A DNA stretch of 30,858 bases, taken from Flavobacteriales bacterium UBA1995. Its GTDB lineage: Bacteria > Bacteroidota > Bacteroidia > Flavobacteriales_D > Sanyastnellaceae. The translations under genes were made by a program, and so were the position numbers. The DNA lies in assembly GCA_002336475.1 (NCBI GenBank), contig DDCX01000080.1, positions 1-30,858 on the forward strand, given 5' to 3'. The notes below the pieces were generated by a model. That model searched no databases and had not been told where the DNA came from. It was given only the letters and a program-made list of their open reading frames with translations. The first letter of the stretch is position 1, and each line of letters begins with the position of its first letter. Positions 23,916-30,858 of the stretch are shown in pieces.

Positions 23916-25015
23916 GCCCAGACTTCCGTCCCCTCCGAGCAATTGCGGCACATTTCAATCCCCGCACGGTGGGTGAACACCGAGGTGCGGAATTGCTGGT
24001 AGCGCTCACTCTGCCATATTTCCCGGAAAGCAGCTCCGTTGGAAGCTTGTCCCATGCCGTGCTGGGCGTCTTTGTCGAAACAGCAGGGCACGACCTGTCC
24101 GTCCCATGTCACCACCGCTCCTTGCCACATCCGCCAACAGCGGTCGAGCATGGGGTTGCGCAGTGTCCACCGCCCTGAGGGATCGCGGTCATACCTGCGT
24201 AAGCGTGGGTCTTCGGTCAAGAGGGGGTGTCCATCCCGGGGAGCATCGAGCTGGGCCGTCTTGACCACAAACTCATCCACACCCCAGCGCCGAGCCATGG
24301 CCCTCATGGTGGGGAGTTGGTGTTCATTGGGCCCAACAACAAGGAACTGCCACACAACATGCGGCCGTTGTCCACGCAGCTTTTTTCGGGCATCCAATAT
24401 GTGGCGGGTAGCATCGAGCACTTTCTCCAATCGACCACCTACCCGGTAGGACGCATACGAGGCCTGATCGGCACCGTCGATCGAAATAATCAGCCGGTCG
24501 ATTCCACTCTTCACGATGCGCTCTGCGCGCTCAGGATTGATGTGGTGCGCGTTGGTAGAAGTGCTCACGTAAAGGCCTTCGCGCTTGCCGATGGAGACCA
24601 GTTCATCCATTCCAGGGTTGAGGTAAGGCTCACCTTGGAAATACAAATTGAGGTACACCAAATCGCGCCCCATCCCTTCGGGACCAGACAACAAGTCGGA
24701 CAGCTTTTCGGGATTGAGCATGCCCGTGGGACGCGTAAACGAACGCAAGCCACTGGGGCATTCAGGACAGCGCAGGTTGCATGACGTGGTGGGCTCTACG
24801 CTGAGGCTCATGGGCCAGCCTGTCATGGCGGACATTTTTCCTCCCCCAGAGGCTTGGGCGGCCCGAAATCCCCGCAAAAGGCGCACAGAGTTGGCCAGTT
24901 TTCGGGCATCCAGAGGGGCAAACCTGGATCTCCGGTCCCTCCATTTGGCCCAGGCCCTCGAAAGGGCCTTTCGCTCGGGTCTTGAATCTGGTGGAGAGAA
25001 CGGTGTTGAAGTCAC
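23912..25015 (-). CDS. Radical SAM protein with SPASM-like C-terminus
   Basis: 367 residues from a GTG at 25015; an in-frame TAA lies three codons upstream and no ATG precedes the conserved core, so the GTG start is well constrained. The [4Fe-4S] site is C79-x3-C83-x2-C86 (CNLRCPEC), followed by 'YLNLYFQGEPYLNPGMDELV' and 'IDRLIISIDGADQASYASYRVGG', classic radical SAM barrel motifs. The C-terminus has C293, C311, C312, C356 and C359, arranged like a SPASM/twitch auxiliary cluster site ('GQVVPCCFDKD', 'CRNCSEG'). The product is unknown; peptide modification and cofactor or lipid chemistry are all possible. It is translationally coupled to the flippase-like gene. Confidence 0.92.
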   Translation of the reverse strand: MTSTPFSPPDSRPERKALSRAWAKWRDRRSRFAPLDARKLANSVRLLRGFRAAQASGGGKMSAMTGWPMSLSVEPTTSCNLRCPECPSGLRSFTRPTGMLNPEKLSDLLSGPEGMGRDLVYLNLYFQGEPYLNPGMDELVSIGKREGLYVSTSTNAHHINPERAERIVKSGIDRLIISIDGADQASYASYRVGGRLEKVLDATRHILDARKKLRGQRPHVVWQFLVVGPNEHQLPTMRAMARRWGVDEFVVKTAQLDAPRDGHPLLTEDPRLRRYDRDPSGRWTLRNPMLDRCWRMWQGAVVTWDGQVVPCCFDKDAQHGMGQASNGAAFREIWQSERYQQFRTSVFTHRAGIEMCRNCSEGTEVWA

Positions 25016-25019
25016 GCTT

Positions 25020-25027
25020 GCAAGTTA
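25020..25027 (-). promoter_or_regulatory. Putative -7-like element before the radical SAM gene (TAACTTGC)
   Basis: TAnnTTGC variant ending 4 nt before the GTG start at 25015. The element's TAA is also the in-frame stop that fixes the start. Confidence 0.35.
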
Positions 25028-25072
25028 CCTCACCCGTGTTGCGCAGGGCGAGGTATCGGCGCCCGAGAGGCT

Positions 25073-25080
25073 TAAATTGC
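25073..25080 (+). promoter_or_regulatory. Putative -7-like element before the DUF3109 gene (TAAATTGC)
   Basis: Identical to the octamer before the SDR gene and, like it, 4 nt before the start codon (here GTG 25085). It lies in the 69-bp divergent gap with the radical SAM gene. Confidence 0.4.
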
Positions 25081-25084
25081 ACCT

Positions 25085-25693
25085 GTGATCCTCATAGACG
25101 ACACCCTCCTTTCGACCGAGTTGTTTGACAGGAAATTTTGCTGCGACCTCAAGGCTTGTAAGGGAGCCTGCTGTGTAGAAGGCGAAAGCGGGGCTCCGCT
25201 GGAGCCCGAGGAGCTGGCCGAAGTTGAAGCGGCTTTTCCGATCATCAAAAACCGGCTGAAGCCCGACAGCTTGGCGGTCATCGAGCGGGAAGGACTGCAT
25301 GTGATCGATGCAGACGGAGACCATGTCACACCGATTGTCAATGGCAAAGAATGTGTGTATGCGACGTTCGACGAGGACGGCACCGCAAAATGTGCTTTTG
25401 AGCAAGCCCATTTGGCTGGGGAAATTGAATGGCGCAAGCCCATCAGCTGTCACCTGTATCCCATTCGACTGACGCCGCTCAAGGACCTCGTGGCAGTGAA
25501 TTACCACCAATGGCCCATTTGTGATGGCGCTGTGAGTTGCGGTGTGGGCCTCAATCTGAGCATTCTTCAATTCTGTAAGTCCTCGTTGACCCGCCGTTTT
25601 GGTGAAGCTTGGTTTGCCGAAGCTTCCATTGCAGAGCGCGAATGGCGGAAGGCCACACAAGACCGAGACCAAAAATCCAACGGCACCTCCTGA
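25085..25693 (+). CDS. DUF3109 family cysteine-rich protein
   Basis: 202 residues from GTG 25085. The N-terminal cysteine cluster C19, C20, C25, C29, C30 ('KFCCDLKACKGACC') plus 'CVYATF', 'KCAFEQA' and 'ISCHLYPIR' further on match DUF3109, a family related in layout to the YkgJ-type zinc or iron-sulfur binding proteins. No signal peptide. The biochemical role is not known to me. It is divergent from the radical SAM gene and heads a plus-strand run, followed after five bases by the OmpA-type gene. Confidence 0.88.
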   Translation: MILIDDTLLSTELFDRKFCCDLKACKGACCVEGESGAPLEPEELAEVEAAFPIIKNRLKPDSLAVIEREGLHVIDADGDHVTPIVNGKECVYATFDEDGTAKCAFEQAHLAGEIEWRKPISCHLYPIRLTPLKDLVAVNYHQWPICDGAVSCGVGLNLSILQFCKSSLTRRFGEAWFAEASIAEREWRKATQDRDQKSNGTS

Positions 25694-25698
25694 CCACC

Positions 25699-27312
25699 AT
25701 GATCCCGAAGGGTTTCTCTTCCACCGCCGGTCTATTGGCCTTGTTCATTGCGGCTGTCGTGCCCCTCGGGGCACAGCCAGATATGAAGTTGCTGGAACAG
25801 GCGGCGACTTCAGACGACGAGGTCGTGCTGGGCTTGGATGGCGTTCACCTGATGTTGCGGACACGTCCGCAAGGAGAGTCTGGAAGCGTGTGGGGCGGAG
25901 AAACGCGCATGGCACAATTGGACGGCACACCTTGGGCAGTGACCCTGCCTGAAGTCTGGGGGCATGTTCCACAGCGCGAACGTGCATGGGAAGGGCTGGG
26001 CGAAACCGTTCACCTCGACATCGATCCCGGTTGGGGAATGGCGGTGATCACCCTGCATTCCGAGGGGGCGGGCCGCGTCATGTTCGCGGGCAAGACGGGC
26101 CGCGATGACCCCGCTTGGGGCCGTCCGTGGAACGTCCCGGCTCTTGCCCGATTTTCTGGGACCTGTGGCTTTGCTGTATTCGATGTTCACCCAGGTCGCG
26201 AAGGAGACTTGTTGGTCGCCTTGCGGCCCAAAATGCGCGGCGGCACAGAGACATTGGTGCCTGCTGCAGGACAATGGAAGGGGGGCTACGATATGGCCCG
26301 AATTCCGCGCAACGGAGGCTACACCGAAGTCATGTTGTTGGACGCGATCAACAGCGCAGCCGATGAAGTGGCCCTCGTTCCGGGGCCTGATGGGGGAGGT
26401 TGGTTGTCGGCCGAGCGCTTGCGGGGCGCCGGAGGATTGGACCCTTGGTGGGTTGCGTCCATTCCAGAAGGGAGCGAGGCGGTGAATGCACCAAGCGAGG
26501 GCATGTTGGCTGGTCACACCTTGCAAGTCAAGTGCGGCGGACAAGCGGTTTTAAATGCGGTCTGGCAGGTCAAGGTTGATGGAGTGCCATTGAGCCAGCT
26601 GCAAAGCGATGCTCTGGGCTATGCAGATTTGAGCGCGCTGGGTGCAGACAAGCGTTATGCATTTGAATGGGTGGGCAGGACCCCGGTTTCATGTTCTGAC
26701 GCGGTGGCGGAGTGGCGCGGTGCCGATGGCCGCCTGTTGCGCCGCATGGAGTTGTCTGGTGCTGCGTGGAGTTTGTCTTTGTTGACGGCGATGCCATTGG
26801 GCGGGTGGAGGCCCCTTGGAGGCGACCATTCGCGCTTGCCGAGGGTTCACTCTGCGACCGAGTCGCGTGTTGTAGAGCAGCCCTCCGTTGTGCGAGATTC
26901 AATGGCTGAATGGGCTCCGGCATCTTCCAATGAGCCTGCCGCTTGGGTGGTGTTTCACAGGGTCGGACAAATGGCCCTTTCGCCACAGGACCGCATTCAC
27001 ATTCGGACACTGGCGGGGCAGTTGAAAGGGCGCCCTGGAGACGTGATTCGCATTACCGGCCATGCCAGCATCGATGGCGATCCCCAAACCAATTTGACCC
27101 TGGCATCAGAGCGTGCCCGACACGTGGCGGCACAATTGGAATTTGCCGGTCTTCAGGCTGCACAAATCCGATTCGAGGGCATGGGGACCAGCCAGCCCTT
27201 GAACGTCTGCCCCCCCGGTGTGGTCTGCCCTGAGGACAAGTTGGAGCGCAGCCGAAGGACAGAGCTGCACATCGAACGCGGCAAGGGTGGTGATGGCCGT
27301 GCCATGCAGTAA
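25699..27312 (+). CDS. OmpA-family outer membrane protein with long N-terminal region
   Basis: 537 residues from the ATG at 25699. A signal peptide (MIPKGFSSTAGLLALFIAAVVPLGAQ) is followed by about 400 residues of low similarity to anything I know, rich in Gly, Trp and Asp, without obvious repeats. The C-terminal ~110 residues are an OmpA/MotB peptidoglycan-binding domain: 'DRIHIRTLAGQL', 'GDVIRITGHASIDGD', 'NLTLASERARHVAAQL', 'FEGMGTSQPLN', 'RSRRTELHI'. It therefore likely links outer membrane or periplasmic structures to the cell wall. It starts five bases after the DUF3109 stop and is followed by panD after nine bases. An earlier in-frame start at 25609 lies inside the DUF3109 gene and lacks a signal peptide. 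Confidence 0.88.
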   Translation: MIPKGFSSTAGLLALFIAAVVPLGAQPDMKLLEQAATSDDEVVLGLDGVHLMLRTRPQGESGSVWGGETRMAQLDGTPWAVTLPEVWGHVPQRERAWEGLGETVHLDIDPGWGMAVITLHSEGAGRVMFAGKTGRDDPAWGRPWNVPALARFSGTCGFAVFDVHPGREGDLLVALRPKMRGGTETLVPAAGQWKGGYDMARIPRNGGYTEVMLLDAINSAADEVALVPGPDGGGWLSAERLRGAGGLDPWWVASIPEGSEAVNAPSEGMLAGHTLQVKCGGQAVLNAVWQVKVDGVPLSQLQSDALGYADLSALGADKRYAFEWVGRTPVSCSDAVAEWRGADGRLLRRMELSGAAWSLSLLTAMPLGGWRPLGGDHSRLPRVHSATESRVVEQPSVVRDSMAEWAPASSNEPAAWVVFHRVGQMALSPQDRIHIRTLAGQLKGRPGDVIRITGHASIDGDPQTNLTLASERARHVAAQLEFAGLQAAQIRFEGMGTSQPLNVCPPGVVCPEDKLERSRRTELHIERGKGGDGRAMQ

Positions 27313-27317
27313 TTTTA
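27310..27317 (+). promoter_or_regulatory. Putative -7 element before panD (TAATTTTA)
   Basis: Five of six fixed positions of TAnnTTTG (last G is A), starting in the stop codon of the OmpA-type gene and ending 4 nt before the panD ATG. panD could thus have its own leaderless transcript in addition to read-through. Confidence 0.3.
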
Positions 27318-27321
27318 CGCC

Positions 27322-27675
27322 ATGCACATTGAAGTTATGCGGGCGAAACTGCACCGCATCACGGTGACAGAAGCCGACCTCAACTACATCGGGAGCATTA
27401 CGCTCGACCTTGACCTCATTGAGGCAGCTGGCCTTGTAGCTGGCGAAAAGGTTCAAATCGTGAATTGCAACAACGGAGAGCGCATCGAAACCTATGTCAT
27501 TGAGGGAGAGCGCGGGACAGGCCAAGTGTGCCTGAATGGTCCCGCTGCACGGCGCTGCCAGCCAGGGGACATCGTCATCGTGATCGCTTATGGCAGCATG
27601 GAGATGGAGGCGGCCAAGACATTTAAACCGACGGTGGTATTTCCAGACACCGCCACCAACCTCATAGCCCCATGA
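27322..27675 (+). CDS. panD: Aspartate 1-decarboxylase (PanD)
   Basis: 117 residues, usual length. It makes beta-alanine for pantothenate and coenzyme A. The zymogen cleaves itself between G24 and S25 in NYIGSITLD to create the pyruvoyl group, and the preceding '[17 protein letters not shown]' is canonical. '[18 protein letters not shown]' and '[20 protein letters not shown]' follow. Stop overlaps the next gene (ATGA). The panD / flippase-like / rfaE2 order is one I recall from other Bacteroidota. Confidence 0.96.
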   Translation: MHIEVMRAKLHRITVTEADLNYIGSITLDLDLIEAAGLVAGEKVQIVNCNNGERIETYVIEGERGTGQVCLNGPAARRCQPGDIVIVIAYGSMEMEAAKTFKPTVVFPDTATNLIAP

Positions 27676-28679
27676 AAAGCAAGCTCGGTCAGGTTGTAAA
27701 GTACATCTTGATGCTGGGCATCGGGGTGCTGTTGATGGCCTTGGCGATGCGTGCGGTTGAGGATCCACAGGCGCTGTGGGATGACATGCGCAGTGCGAGT
27801 TGGAAAGGCATTGCGGCAAGCTTTGTCATGGGCTACCTCGCCATTGTCAGCCGGGGCATGCGGTGGCTCATTCTGTTGGAGCCCCTCGGCCATGCACCCA
27901 AAATGGGAAACAGCATCCACGCAGTGGCCTTCAGTTACTTCTCAAACGCCTTTGTTCCGCGGAGTGGAGAACTGGCGCGGTGCGGTGCTTTGAATCAAAC
28001 CGACTACATTCCTGTGGACGAGCTATTTGGAACCGTGATCTCTGAACGGGTGGTAGACTTTGCCCTGTTGTTCTTGTTGACGGGCATCGCCTTGTTGTCC
28101 AACATGGATTCCTTCTTGGCGTTTAGCGCGTCGTTCTCATTGCCCGGTGGAACCGGACCTTTGCCTTGGTTGGCAGGGGCAGCCGCGGTGTTTGTGATCG
28201 GTGCAGGGATGGCTTGGATGAAGCGCGAGGCCCTAGCTCAGGTACCCTTCATCGCCAAAGTATTCGGCTTCATTTCTGGCATTGGACGTGGGCTCGTGAG
28301 TGTGCGGCACATGCGCAGAAAGTGGGCTTTTCTGGGCCACACGGCCTTCATCTGGACCATGTATTTCATGATGACCTACGTGATTTTCTTGGGCATCGAT
28401 TCTCTCGATGGCATCACAGCAGCCCAGTCTTTGTTTGTCATGATGGCCGGAGGATTCGGAATGGTGCTGCCTTCTCCCGGAGGCATTGGAAGTTATCAGC
28501 TGGCCGTTCAATACGCCTTGGTGGCCCTTGGGTACAACGAGGTTTTGGGACTGGCGACAGCCAATGTTGTGTGGGCAACCCAGACCGGCATGATCATCAC
28601 CACAGGAGGCATCGGCTATCTGTTTCTGATGGCCGCAGGGCTCAAGAAAAAAAAGGCCGTTGAGGCCGATCCCGTCTGA
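27672..28679 (+). CDS. Flippase-like membrane protein (lysylphosphatidylglycerol synthase TM / UPF0104 family), copy 2
   Basis: 335 residues with about eight hydrophobic segments, first at '[16 protein letters not shown]'. Family motifs: '[14 protein letters not shown]' after the second helix, '[21 protein letters not shown]' and '[24 protein letters not shown]' with the PSPGGIG signature. Substrate unknown; lipid flipping is inferred from MprF relatives. Coupled to panD by ATGA and to rfaE2 by TGATG. Closer to the family norm than the copy at 22869-23915. Confidence 0.88.
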   Translation: MKSKLGQVVKYILMLGIGVLLMALAMRAVEDPQALWDDMRSASWKGIAASFVMGYLAIVSRGMRWLILLEPLGHAPKMGNSIHAVAFSYFSNAFVPRSGELARCGALNQTDYIPVDELFGTVISERVVDFALLFLLTGIALLSNMDSFLAFSASFSLPGGTGPLPWLAGAAAVFVIGAGMAWMKREALAQVPFIAKVFGFISGIGRGLVSVRHMRRKWAFLGHTAFIWTMYFMMTYVIFLGIDSLDGITAAQSLFVMMAGGFGMVLPSPGGIGSYQLAVQYALVALGYNEVLGLATANVVWATQTGMIITTGGIGYLFLMAAGLKKKKAVEADPV

Positions 28680-29206
28680 TGGCGCACCACTCGGCAGCTG
28701 ACGGTCACATCAACACCCTTGCAGAGCTCGGCGCCTTGCGCAAGGAATGGAGCCTTGCTGGCCAGAAAGTGGTGTTCACCAATGGTGTGTTTGACTTGCT
28801 GCACAAAGGCCACGTGACCTACCTCGCTTCGGCCGCTCGGCTGGGTGACGTTCTGGTTGTCGGAGTCAACGACGACGAAAGCGTGCGCAGGTTGGGCAAA
28901 GGCGAGGACAGGCCCATCGTTCAAGAGTCGGACCGCGCTGCTGTCGTGGCAGCGCTGCGCGCCGTGGATGCGGTTGTCTTGTTTGGCAGCGATACCCCCC
29001 TTTCCATCATCGCGGCTCTAAGGCCCGACGTTCTCGTCAAAGGAGGCGATTACGATGCGGAATGCACAGATCCTCACGATCCACGCTACATCGTGGGCAG
29101 CACTGAAGTGCGTTCAGAGGGCGGCAAGGTGGTCACCATTGACCTTGTGCCAGGCCGCAGCACTACAGCCATTGCACAGAAGCTTAAAGGCCAGGACAGG
29201 CCTTAA
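28679..29206 (+). CDS. rfaE2: D-glycero-beta-D-manno-heptose 1-phosphate adenylyltransferase (RfaE2)
   Basis: 175 residues. It activates heptose 1-phosphate with ATP for ADP-heptose in LPS core synthesis. Cytidylyltransferase-like fold with '[15 protein letters not shown]' (31-45) carrying the HxGH site H42-H45, '[15 protein letters not shown]', and 'DVLVKGGDY'. It corresponds to the C-terminal half of the fused HldE enzyme, the separate-domain form usual in Bacteroidota. The closing '[18 protein letters not shown]' is diagnostic. Its TAA stop and the stop of the convergent accC share TTAA at 29203-29206. Confidence 0.95.
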   Translation: MAHHSAADGHINTLAELGALRKEWSLAGQKVVFTNGVFDLLHKGHVTYLASAARLGDVLVVGVNDDESVRRLGKGEDRPIVQESDRAAVVAALRAVDAVVLFGSDTPLSIIAALRPDVLVKGGDYDAECTDPHDPRYIVGSTEVRSEGGKVVTIDLVPGRSTTAIAQKLKGQDRP

Positions 29207-30537
29207 ATCGTCTCTTCCTCGAGGAACTTCGTGGTGAAGTCTCCGCTGCGGAAGCGCTCATGCCGCATCAGCTTCTGGTGGAAAGGAATGGTGGTCTTTA
29301 CCCCTTCGATGATGTACTCATCCAAGGCCCGCTGCATTTTGGTGATGGCTTCCTCACGGGTCTGTGCGACCACAATCAGCTTGGCGACCATGCTGTCATA
29401 GTGCGGTGGAATGCGATAACCGGCATAGACGTGCGTATCGATCCGGATGCCATGGCCGCCGGGGCCGTGGTAATCGGTAACGGTTCCTGGGCTTGGCGCA
29501 AAATTCCGATCGGGATCCTCAGCGTTGATGCGGCACTGAATGGCATGCATTTTGGGGTAGTAGTTCCTTCCGGAAATCGACGCTCCTGCAGCCAGTTTGA
29601 TTTGCTCCTTGACCAAATCGAAGTCCACCACCTCTTCTGTGATGGTGTGCTCAACCTGAATCCGGGTGTTCATCTCCATGAAATAGAAGTTCCGGTCGGC
29701 ATCGACCAAGAATTCTACAGTACCCACACCTTCGTATTTCACGGCTTCTCCTGCAGCAATAGCAGCTTGGCCCATCTTCTCACGGAGATCATCCGTCATG
29801 TAGGGAGACGGGGTCTCCTCGACGAGCTTCTGGTGGCGGCGCTGGATGGAACAATCCCGCTCAGAGAGGTGACAGCATTTTCCATTGCGGTCACCGGCGA
29901 TTTGAATCTCGATGTGTCTGGGCTCTGTCACGAATTTCTCCATGTACATGCCGTCGTTGCCAAAAGCAGCTCCTGCTTCACGCCGTGTCGTATCCCAGGC
30001 GTCGGTGGTGTCTTCATCGTTTTGGCACATCCTCATGCCGCGGCCACCGCCGCCGGCTGTTGCCTTGAGCATGATGGGATATCCGATTTCTTTGGCGCAC
30101 GCCAAGGCGTCCTCCAAACTGCTGAGAATGCCCACACTCCCGGGAATGGTGGGCACGCCTGCGGCTTTCATGGTGGCCTTGGCCGAAGCCTTGTCCCCCA
30201 TGGCCTCAATCATTTCAGGAGAAGCGCCAATGAACTTGATGTCATTTTCGCCGCACACTTTGGAGAACTGGGCGTTCTCTGAGAGAAAGCCGTAACCGGG
30301 GTGGATGGCGTCCGCATTGGTGATCTCAGCTGCCGCGATGATGTTCGGGATGTTGAGGTAGCTCTTGGCGCTTTGTGGAGGGCCGATACAGACGGCCTCA
30401 TCGGCAAAGCGCACGTGGAGGCTTTCGGCGTCCGCCGTGGAGTAAACGGCCACCGTCTTGATGCCCATCTCCTTGCAGGTGCGGATGACCCGAAGGGCGA
30501 TCTCACCGCGGTTGGCGATCAGGATTTTCTTGAACAT
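29203..30537 (-). CDS. accC: Acetyl-CoA carboxylase biotin carboxylase subunit (AccC)
   Basis: 444 residues, usual length. It carboxylates biotin on AccB with ATP and bicarbonate, the first half of malonyl-CoA formation for fatty acid synthesis. '[19 protein letters not shown]' opens the biotin carboxylase N-domain; the ATP-grasp part has K116, K158 and the glycine loop GGGGRGM at 162-168; '[10 protein letters not shown]' and '[15 protein letters not shown]' complete it. It lies 28 bp after accB on the same strand, the classic accBC operon. Convergent with rfaE2 over a shared TTAA. Confidence 0.97.
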   Translation of the reverse strand: MFKKILIANRGEIALRVIRTCKEMGIKTVAVYSTADAESLHVRFADEAVCIGPPQSAKSYLNIPNIIAAAEITNADAIHPGYGFLSENAQFSKVCGENDIKFIGASPEMIEAMGDKASAKATMKAAGVPTIPGSVGILSSLEDALACAKEIGYPIMLKATAGGGGRGMRMCQNDEDTTDAWDTTRREAGAAFGNDGMYMEKFVTEPRHIEIQIAGDRNGKCCHLSERDCSIQRRHQKLVEETPSPYMTDDLREKMGQAAIAAGEAVKYEGVGTVEFLVDADRNFYFMEMNTRIQVEHTITEEVVDFDLVKEQIKLAAGASISGRNYYPKMHAIQCRINAEDPDRNFAPSPGTVTDYHGPGGHGIRIDTHVYAGYRIPPHYDSMVAKLIVVAQTREEAITKMQRALDEYIIEGVKTTIPFHQKLMRHERFRSGDFTTKFLEEETI

Positions 30538-30565
30538 GTCGTGAATCGATGGGGTTGATCCGGCA

Positions 30566-30858
30566 TTAGGCCGGTTCCACGAGGAAGAGTGGCTGGTCGT
30601 ATTCGACCGGGCTGTTGTCGTCCACGAGGATCTTCACAATGCGTCCAGAAACCTCACTTTCGATTTCATTGAACAGCTTCATGGCTTCGATCACGCAGAC
30701 AGTATCGCCCACTTTGACTGCATCTCCCACCTCGATAAAGTTGTCTTTGTCAGGAGAAGGTTTGCGGTAGAATGTCCCGATCATCGGGCTTTTGATCTCA
30801 ATCAAGCCAGCATCAGCAGCAAGTTCAGCAGGTGGCCCTGCCGCAGGAGCAGGAGCAG
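30566..30858 (-). CDS. accB: Biotin carboxyl carrier protein AccB (N-terminus outside the window)
   Basis: The frame is open to the right edge, so the N-terminal part is missing; 96 residues are visible. The edge encodes an Ala/Pro-rich linker ([11 protein letters not shown]), followed by the biotinyl domain '[20 protein letters not shown]' and the biotinylation site EAMKLFNE. The TTG that could be read as a start at 30805 is only an internal leucine codon. It carries the carboxybiotin between AccC and the carboxyltransferase. Operon with accC. Confidence 0.95.
   Translation of the reverse strand, partial: APAPAAGPPAELAADAGLIEIKSPMIGTFYRKPSPDKDNFIEVGDAVKVGDTVCVIEAMKLFNEIESEVSGRIVKILVDDNSPVEYDQPLFLVEPA

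Noticed and set aside
29260..30282. 340-codon plus-strand ORF opposite accC
   Set aside because: accC is unmistakable on the other strand; the antisense frame is a by-product of GC-rich codon use. The same applies to 1674-2633 (minus), 5015-6073 (minus), 13923-14930 (plus) and 15161-16117 (plus).
30566..30805. Complete 79-residue biotinyl protein starting at 30805
   Set aside because: The apparent start is a TTG leucine codon inside a frame that stays open to the window edge with the Ala/Pro linker of AccB; the gene is partial.

Overview
The window looks like chromosomal housekeeping DNA of a GC-rich member of the Bacteroidota, probably near Flavobacteriales. This rests on TAnnTTTG-type promoter elements, a secreted protein with a type IX secretion (T9SS) sorting tail, near-absence of clear Shine-Dalgarno sequences, a DUF2795 protein, and neighbourhoods I recall as typical of the phylum (panD / flippase-like / rfaE2; GNAT / aspartate kinase; cytochrome-B-like protein). 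I saw no rRNA, tRNA, insertion sequence, prophage or CRISPR. Both ends are cut inside genes: an ABC permease on the left, accB on the right.

Layout. 1-4.6 kb: permease tail, an outer-membrane-type protein, rfbD coupled to a phospho-sugar mutase, then DUF1801 and cvpA on the other strand. 4.6-9.9 kb: GNAT and a short aspartate kinase, a bidirectional terminator, DUF2795, a cobalamin adenosyltransferase, a dCMP deaminase overlapping a C-terminal processing protease, and superoxide dismutase. 9.9-17.2 kb: ispD convergent with a long minus-strand run read from 17.19 kb leftward (cytochrome-B-like, cytochrome c lipoprotein, hflX, T9SS cargo, rbfA, lolC/E-type permease, dusB, CPBP protease). 17.2-19.5 kb: a non-canonical SDR and glutamate dehydrogenase. 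19.5-19.9 kb: the only long gene-free stretch, holding two tandem small-RNA-like units. 19.9-25.0 kb, minus strand: metB-type enzyme, kynurenine 3-monooxygenase and methylmalonyl-CoA epimerase joined by ATGA overlaps, and a radical SAM / flippase-like pair. 25.1-29.2 kb, plus strand: DUF3109, OmpA-type protein, panD, a second flippase-like protein, rfaE2. 29.2-30.9 kb, minus strand: accC and accB.

Two signals go beyond ordinary annotation. First, 19552-19863 holds two 104-nt units, 99/104 identical with no gaps. Each is preceded by an exact TAnnTTTG box at the same 4-nt distance, folds into three hairpins, and ends in a strong intrinsic terminator. All five differences fall outside the stems. 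I read them as a tandem pair of independently transcribed small RNAs of unknown family. Second, many genes that head a transcription unit carry a TAnnTTTG-like box ending 4-5 nt before the start codon. That is the same spacing as to the predicted RNA 5' ends, so widespread leaderless transcription is likely.
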